NCBI RefSeq assembly: GCF_030705605.1
Contig: NZ_JAPCKK010000018.1
Location: forward strand, 149,374-213,373
Source: Paenibacillus zeirhizosphaerae
GTDB taxonomy: Bacteria > Bacillota > Bacilli > Paenibacillales > Paenibacillaceae
Direction: 5' to 3'
Length of the DNA: 64,000 bases
Positions 16,892 to 26,341 of this stretch are shown here, in pieces (position 1 is the first letter of the stretch; each line of letters starts with the position of its first letter). The notes beneath the pieces were generated by a model that was given only the letters and a program-made list of their open reading frames with translations, searched no databases and had not been told where the DNA came from. Both the position numbers and the translations under genes were made by a program.

Positions 16892-18955
16892 TCACTCTAC
16901 CTTGAAACGGGAGGCGGATTCGGCTAATGCGCTTGTCAGGTGATCAATGCTTTCAACCATAACCGCCAGTTGGTCAACCATGGAGGACTGCTCCTGAACG
17001 GTTGCCGTCACTTCTTCAGCCGACGCGGATACTTCTTCTCCGGCAGCAGACAGGCTGTGAGCGGATTCCATCAGCTCGCCCTTGCTATGGTTCATGGTTG
17101 TAATTTCCTGAGCCATCGTCTGAATCCGGCCCGCAATATCCGTTACATCTTCCATAATATGCTTGAACGCATCCTTGGTTTTCCCTACAAATTCATCCTG
17201 CAAACCGGCAATATTCTGAATTTCACCTACACTCTGATTGCTCTTCTCCACCTGAACAAGGGTTTGCCGAATAATGCCCTCGATCTCTCCGGCCTGCCGT
17301 GAGGATTGTTCCGCAAGCTTGCGGATTTCGTCGGCAACTACCGCAAAGCCGCGCCCATGCTCTCCCGCCCGGGCAGCTTCAATCGAAGCATTCAGGGAAA
17401 GCAAATTTGTCTGGGTAGCGATTTCATTAATAGCTCCCGTAATCCTGCCAATCTGGGCGGAGCTCTCGGCAAGCAGAGACGTAATCGCGGAAATGTTGCT
17501 TACTTCCTGTTCATTTCTAAGGTTAACCTCGATAAGAGATTCAATAATTTCGTGATTGGCATGGAACACATTCATGATGGAAGCCGCTCTTTCCCTGATT
17601 GCTTCCGAGCTGTGGCTGATGGAGGCCATTTTGTCGCCAAGCTCCGTAAATTTGCCCACCATATGCTCCGTATTTTGAGACTGGGATTCCATAGCCTTGG
17701 ATATTTCCGCTGTAGCAATCGACGTTTCTTTTATAGATACCGCCGTTTGCTTGGAGGTCTCCTCCAGTTGTTTCGTGTTGCTGTTTAACACTTCAATCGA
17801 ACCATTCATATGCCCGATCAACTGCCGGTTATTTTCTGCCATTAGGTTAAAGCTGTCTGCAAGATCACGGAATTCGCTTTTAAAGCTTCCTTCCGCCCGA
17901 ATGGTCAGATCTCCTTCAGCCTGCCTTTTGAACAGCTCTTTAAGACGAACAATAGGCTGCGTAATGGAGCGGGAAAGAAAAATTCCTACAATAATAGCAA
18001 CTACAACAGCGGCTGCCGTGACAAAAGCAATATTCTGCAAAAGCTTCACAAGCGGACGGATGATGTCACTATAGTGATCTTCGACAAAAACCGTCCAATC
18101 GGCGCCGGGAACCTTGGAATAACGAATGTATTTTTCGCGGTTTTCAACGTCACCTGTCTGAAGCTCCTCGGACGGCTGCAAGCTCAGGGCGCTGTTATAT
18201 TCCGCAGCCTCCAGAACCGTTCCGACAAGAGATTCATCCTTGGAGTCATACACAACGGTGGCCCCACGGCTAGTAACAAAAATCCGGCCTTCATTGTTAA
18301 TTTGAATGCCCTGAAGCATGTCCACAAACATCGATGTATCGATCGTACTGATCAATACACCCAAGACATTGCCGTCATCACCTTTGATGGGCTGCGCAAA
18401 CACGACTCCCAATTTCCCGGTCGTTTTGGATATAAGCGCATCGCTTATGACAGGTTCCCCTTTAAGCGCAGCATGGAAATAATCTCGGTCGGAACGGTCT
18501 CCTTGTATCGCATCGGGACTGTTGGCGGCCACAACCGTGCCTTTCGTATCAGCCACGATCATCACCTGAATGCCCAAGCTTCCCTCAAGATTATCAAGCA
18601 ACAGGCTGTTGGCTTCTGTAATAAGCTCGTTGTCAGAGGAGAAAAACTCTGCATCCGGGGCGCCCTCATTGCGAGCCATCAGCAGATCCTTCAGTACCTT
18701 ACTATTTGAAGCGATAAAATTGGACTGCTGCTCCAGCTTCACGATAGAGTAAATATTTTCACCGATCCTGTCCGTGTTGGCCTGCACCTCGTCCATACTT
18801 TTTTCCAGCAGCATCTTCGCTCCGAACAGGTACATCACCAGACTTGAACCCGCCAGCGCAATCACCAGCAAAATACTGATGAACAGCGGCAGCTTAACTC
18901 TAAGTGAAAGACGGGATAGAGCAAAACGTGTTCTAACCTTGTTTTGTGTTTTCAT
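16892..18955 (-). CDS. Methyl-accepting chemotaxis protein with dCache sensor
   Basis: A 687-residue transmembrane chemoreceptor. It has a membrane helix at about residues 24-45 and an extracellular double-Cache ligand domain ([24 protein letters not shown]). A second helix lies at about 306-326, followed by a HAMP domain and a long cytoplasmic signalling coiled coil. The hairpin tip reads [20 protein letters not shown] and includes [18 protein letters not shown], which binds CheW/CheA. Many dCache receptors sense amino acids or organic acids, but the ligand here is unknown. It is not in an operon with its neighbours. Confidence 0.95.
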   Translation of the reverse strand: MKTQNKVRTRFALSRLSLRVKLPLFISILLVIALAGSSLVMYLFGAKMLLEKSMDEVQANTDRIGENIYSIVKLEQQSNFIASNSKVLKDLLMARNEGAPDAEFFSSDNELITEANSLLLDNLEGSLGIQVMIVADTKGTVVAANSPDAIQGDRSDRDYFHAALKGEPVISDALISKTTGKLGVVFAQPIKGDDGNVLGVLISTIDTSMFVDMLQGIQINNEGRIFVTSRGATVVYDSKDESLVGTVLEAAEYNSALSLQPSEELQTGDVENREKYIRYSKVPGADWTVFVEDHYSDIIRPLVKLLQNIAFVTAAAVVVAIIVGIFLSRSITQPIVRLKELFKRQAEGDLTIRAEGSFKSEFRDLADSFNLMAENNRQLIGHMNGSIEVLNSNTKQLEETSKQTAVSIKETSIATAEISKAMESQSQNTEHMVGKFTELGDKMASISHSSEAIRERAASIMNVFHANHEIIESLIEVNLRNEQEVSNISAITSLLAESSAQIGRITGAINEIATQTNLLSLNASIEAARAGEHGRGFAVVADEIRKLAEQSSRQAGEIEGIIRQTLVQVEKSNQSVGEIQNIAGLQDEFVGKTKDAFKHIMEDVTDIAGRIQTMAQEITTMNHSKGELMESAHSLSAAGEEVSASAEEVTATVQEQSSMVDQLAVMVESIDHLTSALAESASRFKVE

Positions 18956-19059
18956 AGGATGATCCCCTTTTATTCGATTCCAATACGGCAGTTTTTATGT
19001 AGCCATGACATATATATCGGAAGATCTGCCGAAAAAATTTATTGATAAATGCTTACAAA

Positions 19060-19099
19060 AAAGAGCAGTGGAGCGCCCTCGCGCAGTCCACTGCTCTTT
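19060..19099 (-). terminator. Strong terminator after kdgT
   Basis: Thirteen-base arms AAAGAGCAGTGGA and TCCACTGCTCTTT are followed by further T residues on the minus strand, 47 bp after the kdgT stop. Confidence 0.9.
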
Positions 19100-19145
19100 C
19101 TGAATCCAATCTCACTCCGGATTCTTATTATTTTCTGTGCCCGAT

Positions 19146-20159
19146 TTAGGCCTTTGCTTCCTGAAGGGGCAGCTCGCCAGAGCCGGAAATCTTGGCCTTG
19201 CCATTTTTATTTTGGTATTTAGCCCAATAAGCCGTCAGGATCGGCACCAAGATAGAGGTAACGATGACGCAAGCCGCAACCAAAGCGGTGGCGGATTGTG
19301 CCGCAGGCAGAAATTCAGGCTTCATATTGGCTACAATGACTGGATTGGCCACCGCCGCCCCTGCCGTGCTGGAAGCCGCAAGACCGGCTGTCCCGTTGCC
19401 GCCTCCGATAAATTTATCAGCCAGTATGAGTGGAATACCCGTAATGATGATCACCGCAACGCCCAGAAGAATACCCAGCAGCCCTGTCTGGAGAATAACG
19501 CCCAGATTGATCGTGCTGCCAAGCGCAAAACCGAAGAACGGAATCAGAGTATGCGTGGCTTTGCCGAAAAACTCGCGAAACTCAAGATCCAGGTTGCCGA
19601 GCAAGAAACCGACCAGGAATGGCAGAACAGCACCTACGAAGGCTTGCGGTTCAAATACCGCGAGTCCTGTACTGCCCAATATGAGCATGGTCACCAGCGG
19701 ACCGGATTCCAGCGACATCAGTACAAATGCGCCCGCCTCCTCCTTGGAGCCGTACTGCTGCATGATGGAAGCATACAAACCGCCGTTGGTCATATCCATC
19801 GCGGAAACCAGCGCCAGAATGGACAGTCCTGCGAAAAATCCGGTCTGAATTCCTCCCTCCGGCAGGAAGCTGGAAGCAATCATTGCAACCACCCAGGCCA
19901 CCGCGATTTTGGTCAATACCAGTGTCCCCGATTTTCTGAGCACCGTGCCTGTGGCGCGGACATCAATGGATGCCCCCATGCAGAAAAACCATACGGCTAG
20001 AATCGGCACCGTGCCTGTCATCAACCCATTCGTGAACGAGCCGAAATATTCTCCGGCACCAGCCCAGAATGTATGAACAAGGGCGCCGATGAATAAAGGA
20101 ACCAGCATCATTCCGCCTGGAATTTTCTCAATGCTTTTTTTGATTTTCATAATGACCAT
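19146..20159 (-). CDS. kdgT: 2-keto-3-deoxygluconate permease
   Basis: An integral membrane symporter of 337 residues with about ten helices, matching KdgT. Markers are [15 protein letters not shown] at the N terminus, [32 protein letters not shown] and the glycine/alanine-rich [13 protein letters not shown]. KdgT imports 2-keto-3-deoxygluconate, a product of pectin and uronate breakdown. The first ATG sits only one base behind AAAGG, so the ATG three codons later (20150) may be the real start. It follows an orphan Bug-type binding protein by 18 bp. No kdgK or kdgA lies nearby. Confidence 0.9.
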   Translation of the reverse strand: MVIMKIKKSIEKIPGGMMLVPLFIGALVHTFWAGAGEYFGSFTNGLMTGTVPILAVWFFCMGASIDVRATGTVLRKSGTLVLTKIAVAWVVAMIASSFLPEGGIQTGFFAGLSILALVSAMDMTNGGLYASIMQQYGSKEEAGAFVLMSLESGPLVTMLILGSTGLAVFEPQAFVGAVLPFLVGFLLGNLDLEFREFFGKATHTLIPFFGFALGSTINLGVILQTGLLGILLGVAVIIITGIPLILADKFIGGGNGTAGLAASSTAGAAVANPVIVANMKPEFLPAAQSATALVAACVIVTSILVPILTAYWAKYQNKNGKAKISGSGELPLQEAKA

Positions 20160-20177
20160 ACCTTTCTTTATTAGCCC

Positions 20178-21197
20178 TCATTTTCGGCTCAAGCCCAGCT
20201 CAGGTATCAACTGCGCGAACAAATCATGACTTTCTTTCAGTTGACGGCCGAAACCTTCGCCGTCTTTCACCAGCAATCCCAATCCGTGTTCCTTCATTTG
20301 TTCCTTGAACTCTGAGTCTTCGGCTGCTTTCATGAAAGCTTCCGTCAAGATGTCCGTAACCTCATCGGACGTGCCTCTCGGCACAGCAAGCCCCCTCCAG
20401 GTTCCTGCGAAATTAATGTCAAGCCCAGTTGCCTCTTTTAGGGTTGGAATACCTGTAAGCGCTTCCGATGGAACGCTGTCATTAATAGCCAGCGTACGCA
20501 GCTTACTCTGCTGCACGTAGGTTTTCACTTCTGCCGGACTTACAGGCACCGCATCCACAAACCCGCTCAGAAGCGCCGATACCGCCGGCCCCGCTCCTTC
20601 ATACGGAATATGTGTGAACGCAAGACCGCTTTCTTTTTCCAACGTCGCCGCAGCCAGATGCCATATGCTTCCTGTTCCCGCATTGCCCAGCTTGACCTCA
20701 CCGGGATGGACCTTGACATAATCCAAGAATTCAGCCGCGGTCTTCCACGGCGCGTCCGCTCGAACGGTGATGGCCGAAGGATCATGATTGATCTGTGCAA
20801 TCGGCTTGAATTGTTCATAGGTGATCGGAAGCAATCCGAGATGGGGCAGGATCGCCAGCTCCGTTACCATGCAGGTGACGGTGTATCCGTCCGCTCTGGC
20901 ATCTGCTCCTTCCATCAATCCGATGGCGCCTCCTCCTCCTGTCCGATTCACAACGACAACCGGCTGACCCAATTGCTTTTCAGCCGCTTTGGCAAGCGCT
21001 CTCGCCATAATGTCCGTTCCTCCGCCGACAGCATACGGGACGACCAGTGTGATCGGTCTGTTGGGAAAAGCAGCCGTACTACGTTGTTCCGCATTCAAAG
21101 TCCAACCGTTCCCTGGACGGGTTAAGAACCATACCGCCGCAAGTATCGCAGCGGCTACCGCAAGTGCCGCCCAGCTTCGCCATCTTGTACTTTTCAC
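20178..21197 (-). CDS. Bug/TctC-family substrate-binding protein
   Basis: A 339-residue extracytoplasmic receptor of the Bug (TctC) family with one N-terminal membrane anchor (residues 10-26, no lipobox Cys). Family signatures are PNRPITLVVPYAVGGGTDIMAR, here with the Asp that contacts ligand carboxylates, VVNRTGGGGAIG, the GNAGTGSIWHLAA loop and IPYEGAGPAVSALLSG. Bug proteins bind organic acids and normally serve tripartite TctAB transporters, which are absent here; instead kdgT follows. The receptor may feed or signal for KdgT, or work with the regulator encoded upstream. That is inference from gene order. Confidence 0.9.
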   Translation of the reverse strand: MKSTRWRSWAALAVAAAILAAVWFLTRPGNGWTLNAEQRSTAAFPNRPITLVVPYAVGGGTDIMARALAKAAEKQLGQPVVVVNRTGGGGAIGLMEGADARADGYTVTCMVTELAILPHLGLLPITYEQFKPIAQINHDPSAITVRADAPWKTAAEFLDYVKVHPGEVKLGNAGTGSIWHLAAATLEKESGLAFTHIPYEGAGPAVSALLSGFVDAVPVSPAEVKTYVQQSKLRTLAINDSVPSEALTGIPTLKEATGLDINFAGTWRGLAVPRGTSDEVTDILTEAFMKAAEDSEFKEQMKEHGLGLLVKDGEGFGRQLKESHDLFAQLIPELGLSRK

Positions 21198-21397
21198 GTC
21201 TGTTATCCCTCTTTTCTAATGTATACGGCCGTCGTCCGGCTTGACCCTCTTCTAATCTCTCTCAAGTCTTCCGGTATCCGTCCTTACTTCACCCCCCGCA
21301 GGTTATTCTGAGTGTGACAGCGAACTGCAACGATTGAGAAGCATTTCACAATCTCAGTGTAACCCGCGATGAAAGACCGATCTATCGTTCAATCTTC

Positions 21398-23707
21398 TTA
21401 AATATCTTCAAAAACGCCGGAGTGGCGCGGTTTTGGCAGATCTGCATACCCATTGGAAGATTTGCTGCTCTCCCGGAATTTGCCTGGGGTGACCGCTTTG
21501 ATTTTACGAAACACACGAATAAAGCTGTTTTCGTTCTGATAGCCGACCATGCATGCGATGCTCGCAATTTTGTGGTCGCTTTCCCGCAGCAGTTCACAGG
21601 CCTTGTCGATACGCAAATGGGTCAGATAGTCATATACGGTCGTTCCTGTTTCTTCTTTGAACATGCTGCTCACGGATGAAACGCTCATGCCGACATGTGC
21701 GGCGATATCCTGCAGTCCGATATTGTTCTGCAAATTTTCTTCCATATACAGAATCATGTCCTGCACACGCTTGTATTCCCTTGAATGACTGTGAACCTGG
21801 AACTGCTCCGCAATCTTGGCGATTACCTGACACAGCATATGCTCCATTTCCGCAAGATCCATCGTCTTGACCTGATTCCAGTTGTAGTTACTAATCTCTT
21901 CAGGAGGATCGATGTTACAGGAAGCCGCTATGTCCAGGATTCCCTCCAAAATATGATCCGCTGCCTTGTACACCTGTTCTGGCTCTACTCCATGCTCACG
22001 GATCAGGGAAGCCCATTTCACAACCGAAGCTTCGTTCGCTCTGCCATCCATAGCCTGCAGACCGTTAAGGATCTCGGTTGACCAGGCCTCTTCCATACTG
22101 GCGTTCATATCTTGGTCCCAGACTGCATACTCGCGGACGCGTCCATAACCTTCGTACAAACGGTAAGCCAGAACTTTGCGCGCATCGGCACACGACCGTT
22201 CGAGGCCGGAAATATCCTGCACCTCCGAGCCAATGCCCACGGAAACGGACATATTAAGGTGCCTGCTTACGATTCCAATCAATTTCTCGGCGTCCAACCG
22301 CAGCGTCCCCGTTCCTATCGATCCGTGCTTGGACTGCAACAGTACGACAAAACTGTCCTTCTTCGCTGTAACACATACCGATCTCCACACCGGATCAAGA
22401 ACCTCTTCCATAATATTTTGCAGGGCGTATTTCAACAACATCCGGTCTTCCTCCATAAAAGACGCCGCCCACTGCCAGTACCGATCAATGGACACCACCA
22501 TCACGTTCAAAGGCTCTGTGCTCCAATCATGGAAGTAGTGGCTCCATTTGGTGTGGACCTCCCTCATTCCGATGCAGCGGTTCAGAATGTCCTGGATGTA
22601 CTTGCTCCTCAGCTCGGGCAGGCTTCTTTCCGCCACGAACGTCTTGCTCTGGAATTCCCCCACCCATTTGCCGATCACAGGCTCCAGATCATACAAATTG
22701 CCCTGCGGACTTCCGTTATAAGCTGGATTTAGCAAATGATGAATTCTGCGCAAGGGCCGGAATGCCGCATAATTATAGTAGTAAATGGCCGAACAGCCCA
22801 CGATGATCGAGATCAGGGACAAGAACAGCATCATATTTCTGGCCAGCTTGACATTCTTAAGCAAATGGTCCATCGGCACCAGTGAAACCAGCCTCCAGCC
22901 TGTCACGTCCGAGAATGTCTGGTTAGCCATATATTCCTGACCCTGTACCTTCACATAACTGAACGGGCTCACAGCAAGCTCATCAATAACCGCGGCCATA
23001 TCAGACGGCTGCACACCGGCGTTCAGCTTGGGGTAGATCAGTTCCCCGTCCAGATTATACACATACTGCTGGCTGGACAGGTGCGTATACATTTGCGAGA
23101 AAAACTGGTCGTAATCCAGGTTGACGATGACCGCCCCTGCCGCCTTTCCGTCCACCATCACCGGCCTGACAATACTCAGCAGTTCGGTGCGGCTGTCCCC
23201 CGATCCATCTTCAAGCCATCTCCGTTTGATCAGCAGCGGACGGCTCTCAATACCTTGAACCCACGCGCTCCAGGAGGCAGCAGGCGCTTCCTCCCCTTTC
23301 GCTGTATAGCCAAAGTCACTGGATACTACAGATTTACGGGCAAGGTCAGCTATGGCAATGGAATGCAGCTTTTTGTCCGCAGAAGCGCTCGCCAGCAGCC
23401 GCTGAACGTCGGCAGCCGCAGTTGGCTGCCTGTAGGCTTCAGTATTCAAATAGGTCAGGATTTCCTCGCGATAGGACAAATCCACCGCCTTCTCATCCGC
23501 TTCCCGGAAAGCGCGGTTCGTAACGTCCATATTGATTTGCAGCAGCTCTACGTTAGGCGCATTCAGTTCAGTGTCCAATCCTTCCCGGTAGCGGGCGTAC
23601 GAGCCTAGGCCAATCAATGTAATCAGCAGGGAAACGCATAGGGTAAGAAGCAAAATTAATTGGGTCTGTTTGTTCTTCAGCATATATTTAAACTTGAAAC
23701 GGATCAT
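21398..23707 (-). CDS. Membrane-anchored AraC-family regulator with extracellular sensor
   Basis: A protein of about 769 residues. A first membrane helix (about 15-35), an extracellular Cache-like sensor and a second helix (about 285-305, ending YYYNYAAFRPLRRI) resemble a sensor kinase front. The C terminus instead carries an AraC double HTH (HVGMSVSSVSSMFKEET and IACMVGYQNENSFIRVFRK). Such one-component regulators sense outside ligands and bind DNA while membrane-bound. The ATG at 23707 follows GAAGGA; a TTG nine codons upstream lacks a site. The neighbouring receptor and kdgT genes, 200 bp away in the same orientation, are likely targets. Confidence 0.88.
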   Translation of the reverse strand: MIRFKFKYMLKNKQTQLILLLTLCVSLLITLIGLGSYARYREGLDTELNAPNVELLQINMDVTNRAFREADEKAVDLSYREEILTYLNTEAYRQPTAAADVQRLLASASADKKLHSIAIADLARKSVVSSDFGYTAKGEEAPAASWSAWVQGIESRPLLIKRRWLEDGSGDSRTELLSIVRPVMVDGKAAGAVIVNLDYDQFFSQMYTHLSSQQYVYNLDGELIYPKLNAGVQPSDMAAVIDELAVSPFSYVKVQGQEYMANQTFSDVTGWRLVSLVPMDHLLKNVKLARNMMLFLSLISIIVGCSAIYYYNYAAFRPLRRIHHLLNPAYNGSPQGNLYDLEPVIGKWVGEFQSKTFVAERSLPELRSKYIQDILNRCIGMREVHTKWSHYFHDWSTEPLNVMVVSIDRYWQWAASFMEEDRMLLKYALQNIMEEVLDPVWRSVCVTAKKDSFVVLLQSKHGSIGTGTLRLDAEKLIGIVSRHLNMSVSVGIGSEVQDISGLERSCADARKVLAYRLYEGYGRVREYAVWDQDMNASMEEAWSTEILNGLQAMDGRANEASVVKWASLIREHGVEPEQVYKAADHILEGILDIAASCNIDPPEEISNYNWNQVKTMDLAEMEHMLCQVIAKIAEQFQVHSHSREYKRVQDMILYMEENLQNNIGLQDIAAHVGMSVSSVSSMFKEETGTTVYDYLTHLRIDKACELLRESDHKIASIACMVGYQNENSFIRVFRKIKAVTPGKFRESSKSSNGYADLPKPRHSGVFEDI

Positions 23708-23885
23708 ACGTCCTTCATCCTTCCATGCTGGCAATCTAGCAAGCTGGCCGCTCTCAAGCAGCCTGTATTTTCAAGATAGATGAATTCGCTTTCTTTTGCA
23801 ATAAATTGGATATCTTAATCTATTGTAGCTAATTTTTCAGGGAATTGCAGTGTCCTTTTTAACACTTTGGCAGGAAAATAAAAAA

Positions 23886-23902
23886 ACGGCAGTCGCACTG
23901 CC
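23886..23902 (-). terminator. Terminator after the coiled-coil protein gene
   Basis: CGGCAGT-CGC-ACTGCCG hairpin followed on the minus strand by TTTTTTTATTTT, about 25 bp after the stop of the small coiled-coil gene. Confidence 0.85.
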
Positions 23903-23926
23903 GATCAATGTGTGGAAAAGAACATA

Positions 23927-24274
23927 TTATTTTTTATCGATCACCAACAGCTGCACCGGCTTTAGCGATAAAGCAGGACGAACCGTGTCCTCCGAAATCA
24001 CCTTCAGCTTGATCAGGCTTGTAATTTTCGACGCATCCGCTTTGGAGAGCATGCGCCAAACATCCGGGTCCGGCAGCGCCTCGTAGAGTTTATCGTCATC
24101 ATACTCTTTACGATTCTGCTGTACGATCTTTAATGTATAGCCGCCTGTCTCGAGCTCGCTGATCCCCTGCTCCCTGCAGTATGCGGTAATTTCCCCGCGC
24201 AGGGCCGCCAGCTCCTCCTCCGTCTCCTTCTGCTGCCGTTTCAACACATAATACCGCTCCAATTTCGCCTCCAT
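23927..24274 (-). CDS. Small coiled-coil protein of unknown function
   Basis: A 115-residue cytoplasmic protein. The first 35 residues (KLERYYVLKRQQKETEEELA) form a clear amphipathic coiled coil. The following part resembles the gp157/Siphovirus-type host-nuclease inhibitor layout only loosely (helical region, then GYTLKIVQQNRKEYDDDKL). It stands alone with its own terminator, divergent from the receptor-peptide module. I do not recognise a confirmed family. Confidence 0.7.
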   Translation of the reverse strand: MEAKLERYYVLKRQQKETEEELAALRGEITAYCREQGISELETGGYTLKIVQQNRKEYDDDKLYEALPDPDVWRMLSKADASKITSLIKLKVISEDTVRPALSLKPVQLLVIDKK

Positions 24275-24418
24275 CTTGTCCCCTCCTCGCTATGTATGTA
24301 TGCTGTCTGGCCGCTTTTTAGGATATAAACTACGAAATGTGCAAGATTGCGGGTGATTGACCGGCCTTGCAATGTCTTTTATACTTCTGCTATCTGGGAA
24401 ATAAGGGAGGATAAACAA

Positions 24419-25213
24419 TTGGATGAGAGCAACCTTTCCAGTATCGAAGATCTGGATACCCTCGTGAACATGTTGAAAATGGCCTTTTCATTCGAAAATT
24501 GGGACAAGATCATAGAGCTATCCGAGGACTTGCTCTCCCTTGTTCATCTGATCCGAGAGAAAGCCATAAGAGCGAACGGCAAAAGGCCTCTAGTCTATTA
24601 CTATGGCTATGGTCATCTGATGAAGGGCCTTGCTTTGAAAAAACTGCGGCAGTACGATCAGGCGCGGGCCTGCATTGCGGAATATGGGGGGCTGGACTGG
24701 TTCGGCGGCCTGGATGAACGCGGCCGTGAAGAAGTCGAATATTATCGTTTCATCGCGATAGCGAACCTGTTTGAAATCAACATGCTTTCCGGACATACGG
24801 AGGTGCTTGGGGATTATGTGCGTTTCCTGCAAGAAAATCCCTTTGAGGTACTTCCTGGCCTGCTCACGATATTGGAGGCCGCCAATAAGCATGGCCTGAA
24901 CGCCGACGACATCCTGGAGCGGTTCTCCGGACAGATCCGTGAATTCGGAAATGCGCAAGAAGTTGTCAATCTGGCCTACTATCATTCCTTCCTGCTAGAG
25001 CTAGCCAGATACAAGATTCGTCAAAATAAACCAGCGGATGCCGCAGATGACATTCTGATCGTTTTGGCATCGGCCGTTAAAATGAGTAATCATAATGACT
25101 TCAGAAAATGTGCCGCAATGTTCGAAATTATTCGGGATTCGACATCTCTGGCGCAAAAGGAACGTTACCGGAGCATTATGCAAAATATTGTAGAAAAGGA
25201 GCTTGTGCAATGA
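24419..25213 (+). CDS. RRNPP-like TPR receptor without DNA-binding domain
   Basis: A 264-residue all-helical TPR-type protein. It aligns by eye with the C-terminal half of the HTH-TPR receptor at 27774: NWDKIIELS matches QWDKVNELA, RPLVYYYGYGHLMKGLAL matches RPLFVYIAYSNLLRAAV, and LTILEAANKHGLNADDIL matches LNIVEAANLYHIDVDHIL. The TTG start is chosen because GGGAGG lies 8 nt upstream. The protein thus lacks the XRE helix-turn-helix and may act like Rap proteins by binding another protein, or as a peptide sink. A 34-residue exported peptide gene overlaps its stop by 4 nt, the usual layout of receptor-pheromone pairs. Confidence 0.78.
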   Translation: MDESNLSSIEDLDTLVNMLKMAFSFENWDKIIELSEDLLSLVHLIREKAIRANGKRPLVYYYGYGHLMKGLALKKLRQYDQARACIAEYGGLDWFGGLDERGREEVEYYRFIAIANLFEINMLSGHTEVLGDYVRFLQENPFEVLPGLLTILEAANKHGLNADDILERFSGQIREFGNAQEVVNLAYYHSFLLELARYKIRQNKPADAADDILIVLASAVKMSNHNDFRKCAAMFEIIRDSTSLAQKERYRSIMQNIVEKELVQ

Positions 25214-25314
25214 AAAAAATGATGCTAGCCGCACTACTTTCCCTAGGTTTGGTTGCTTTGGTCGTCCCGGCTTCACCGGGTCTCGTTACCGCTTTGCACG
25301 GAGCAGAACACTAA
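25210..25314 (+). CDS. Exported pro-peptide, candidate signalling pheromone (pair 1)
   Basis: A 34-codon gene starting MKKMMLAALLSLGLVALVV, with a positively charged start, a hydrophobic core, and a short polar tail ending TALHGAEH. This is a typical Sec signal plus cargo as in Phr, PapR or Aip pro-peptides; the active peptide would be a piece of the tail. The ATG overlaps the receptor stop (ATGA) and has AAGGAG eight bases upstream. A strong terminator follows. Because the receptor lacks an HTH, the output of this pair is unclear. Confidence 0.75.
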   Translation: MKKMMLAALLSLGLVALVVPASPGLVTALHGAEH

Positions 25315-25339
25315 AATTATAAATTCTAATAATCTAACT

Positions 25340-25380
25340 AAAAGCTGTCGCCCGGATTGAGGGAGACAGCTTTTGCTTTT
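25340..25380 (+). terminator. Terminator of receptor-peptide pair 1
   Basis: AAAAGCTGTC and GACAGCTTTT arms are followed by GCTTTTT, 26 bp behind the peptide stop. Confidence 0.85.
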
Positions 25381-25495
25381 TCCGACATAGTATATGAACA
25401 TTTACAAGGATTGTCCGGATATCTGCTGTATGACGGGATGTCATTCGCCTATGTTACAATACTAGCAACACCATCATGCAAAGGCGGTAGATTCA

Positions 25496-26251
25496 TTGAT
25501 TTATCTCATCAAATTTGTGTACAGCTTCGTCCTGCCTCCCGGGCTGTTCGTATTGCTGCTGCTGGCGCTCGCGGTATGGCTGTGGCGATGGAAACGGGAA
25601 CGGGCGGCGGCGGGAATACTGCTCGCGATTACATTGCTCCTCTACTGCTCCTCTACCAATTTGATCGGAGACACGCTAATGGCAGGGCTGGAAAATAATT
25701 ATCCGCAGCCTGCCAGCGTGCAGGGGGATGTCATCGTTGTTCTGGGTGGAGGTGCCGCAGCGGGGACGCCGGACGTTGACGGGTCGGGCAACATGTTCGG
25801 CTCGGCGGCCAACCGGCTCATTACCGCCGTACGACTTCATGAACAGGCAGGGCTGCCTATATTGTTCTCGGGAGGCCAGGTATTTGCGGACAGCGGCAAT
25901 GAGGGCAACATCGCCCGCCGCCAGCTTCTGGGAATGGGCGTCCCGGACAGCAGCATTCTCATAGAGAACCGTTCACTCAATACGGAGCAGAATGCGCAGT
26001 ATACGGCGGCTCTTTTGCAGGAAAAAGGGTTGTCCCGGCCTGTGCTCGTGACCTCCGGTTTCCATATGAACCGGGCGGTTCTGCAATTTGAGAAGGCTGG
26101 CATTAGGGTTCAGCCGTATCCGACCGACTATTTGGTCAGCCGTCCGATCAAGATGTATGCCGGCAGATTATCTCCCTCGGCGGGAGCCTTGTCCAACACG
26201 GGACTTGCCTTGAAGGAATATTTAGGAATATTGGCCGCCAAGCTGGATTAG
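25496..26251 (+). CDS. YdcF/ElyC-like DUF218 membrane protein
   Basis: A 251-residue protein with two N-terminal membrane helices (about 5-30 and 40-58) and a DUF218 domain. That domain shows VIVVLGGG, the AANRLITAVRLHEQAGLPILFSGG segment, ENRSLNTEQNA and LVTSGFHMNRA, all family markers. ElyC and SanA relatives act in envelope polysaccharide biogenesis in other bacteria; the biochemical role is not settled. The start is TTG behind AAAGGCGG. It is a single gene convergent with dat. Confidence 0.88.
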   Translation: MIYLIKFVYSFVLPPGLFVLLLLALAVWLWRWKRERAAAGILLAITLLLYCSSTNLIGDTLMAGLENNYPQPASVQGDVIVVLGGGAAAGTPDVDGSGNMFGSAANRLITAVRLHEQAGLPILFSGGQVFADSGNEGNIARRQLLGMGVPDSSILIENRSLNTEQNAQYTAALLQEKGLSRPVLVTSGFHMNRAVLQFEKAGIRVQPYPTDYLVSRPIKMYAGRLSPSAGALSNTGLALKEYLGILAAKLD

Positions 26252-26280
26252 CGTTAGATACGGGAGCCATATAGATGAAA

Positions 26281-26339
26281 AAACCTCGGTTCAATGTACA
26301 AGGACAGACGTCCACGGCACAGAGAACGAGGTTTCTTTT
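26281..26339. terminator. Shared terminator between ydcF-like gene and dat
   Basis: AAACCTCG-GTTC pairs with GAAC-GAGGTTT around a long loop that itself holds GGAC/GTCC. T-rich sequence follows on the plus strand and several Ts on the minus strand, fitting termination of both convergent genes. Confidence 0.6.
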
Positions 26340-26341
26340 AG

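Noticed and set aside
19137..20000. 287-codon plus-strand frame
   Set aside because: Exact antisense of kdgT; composition reflects the membrane protein's codon pattern and no family is recognisable.
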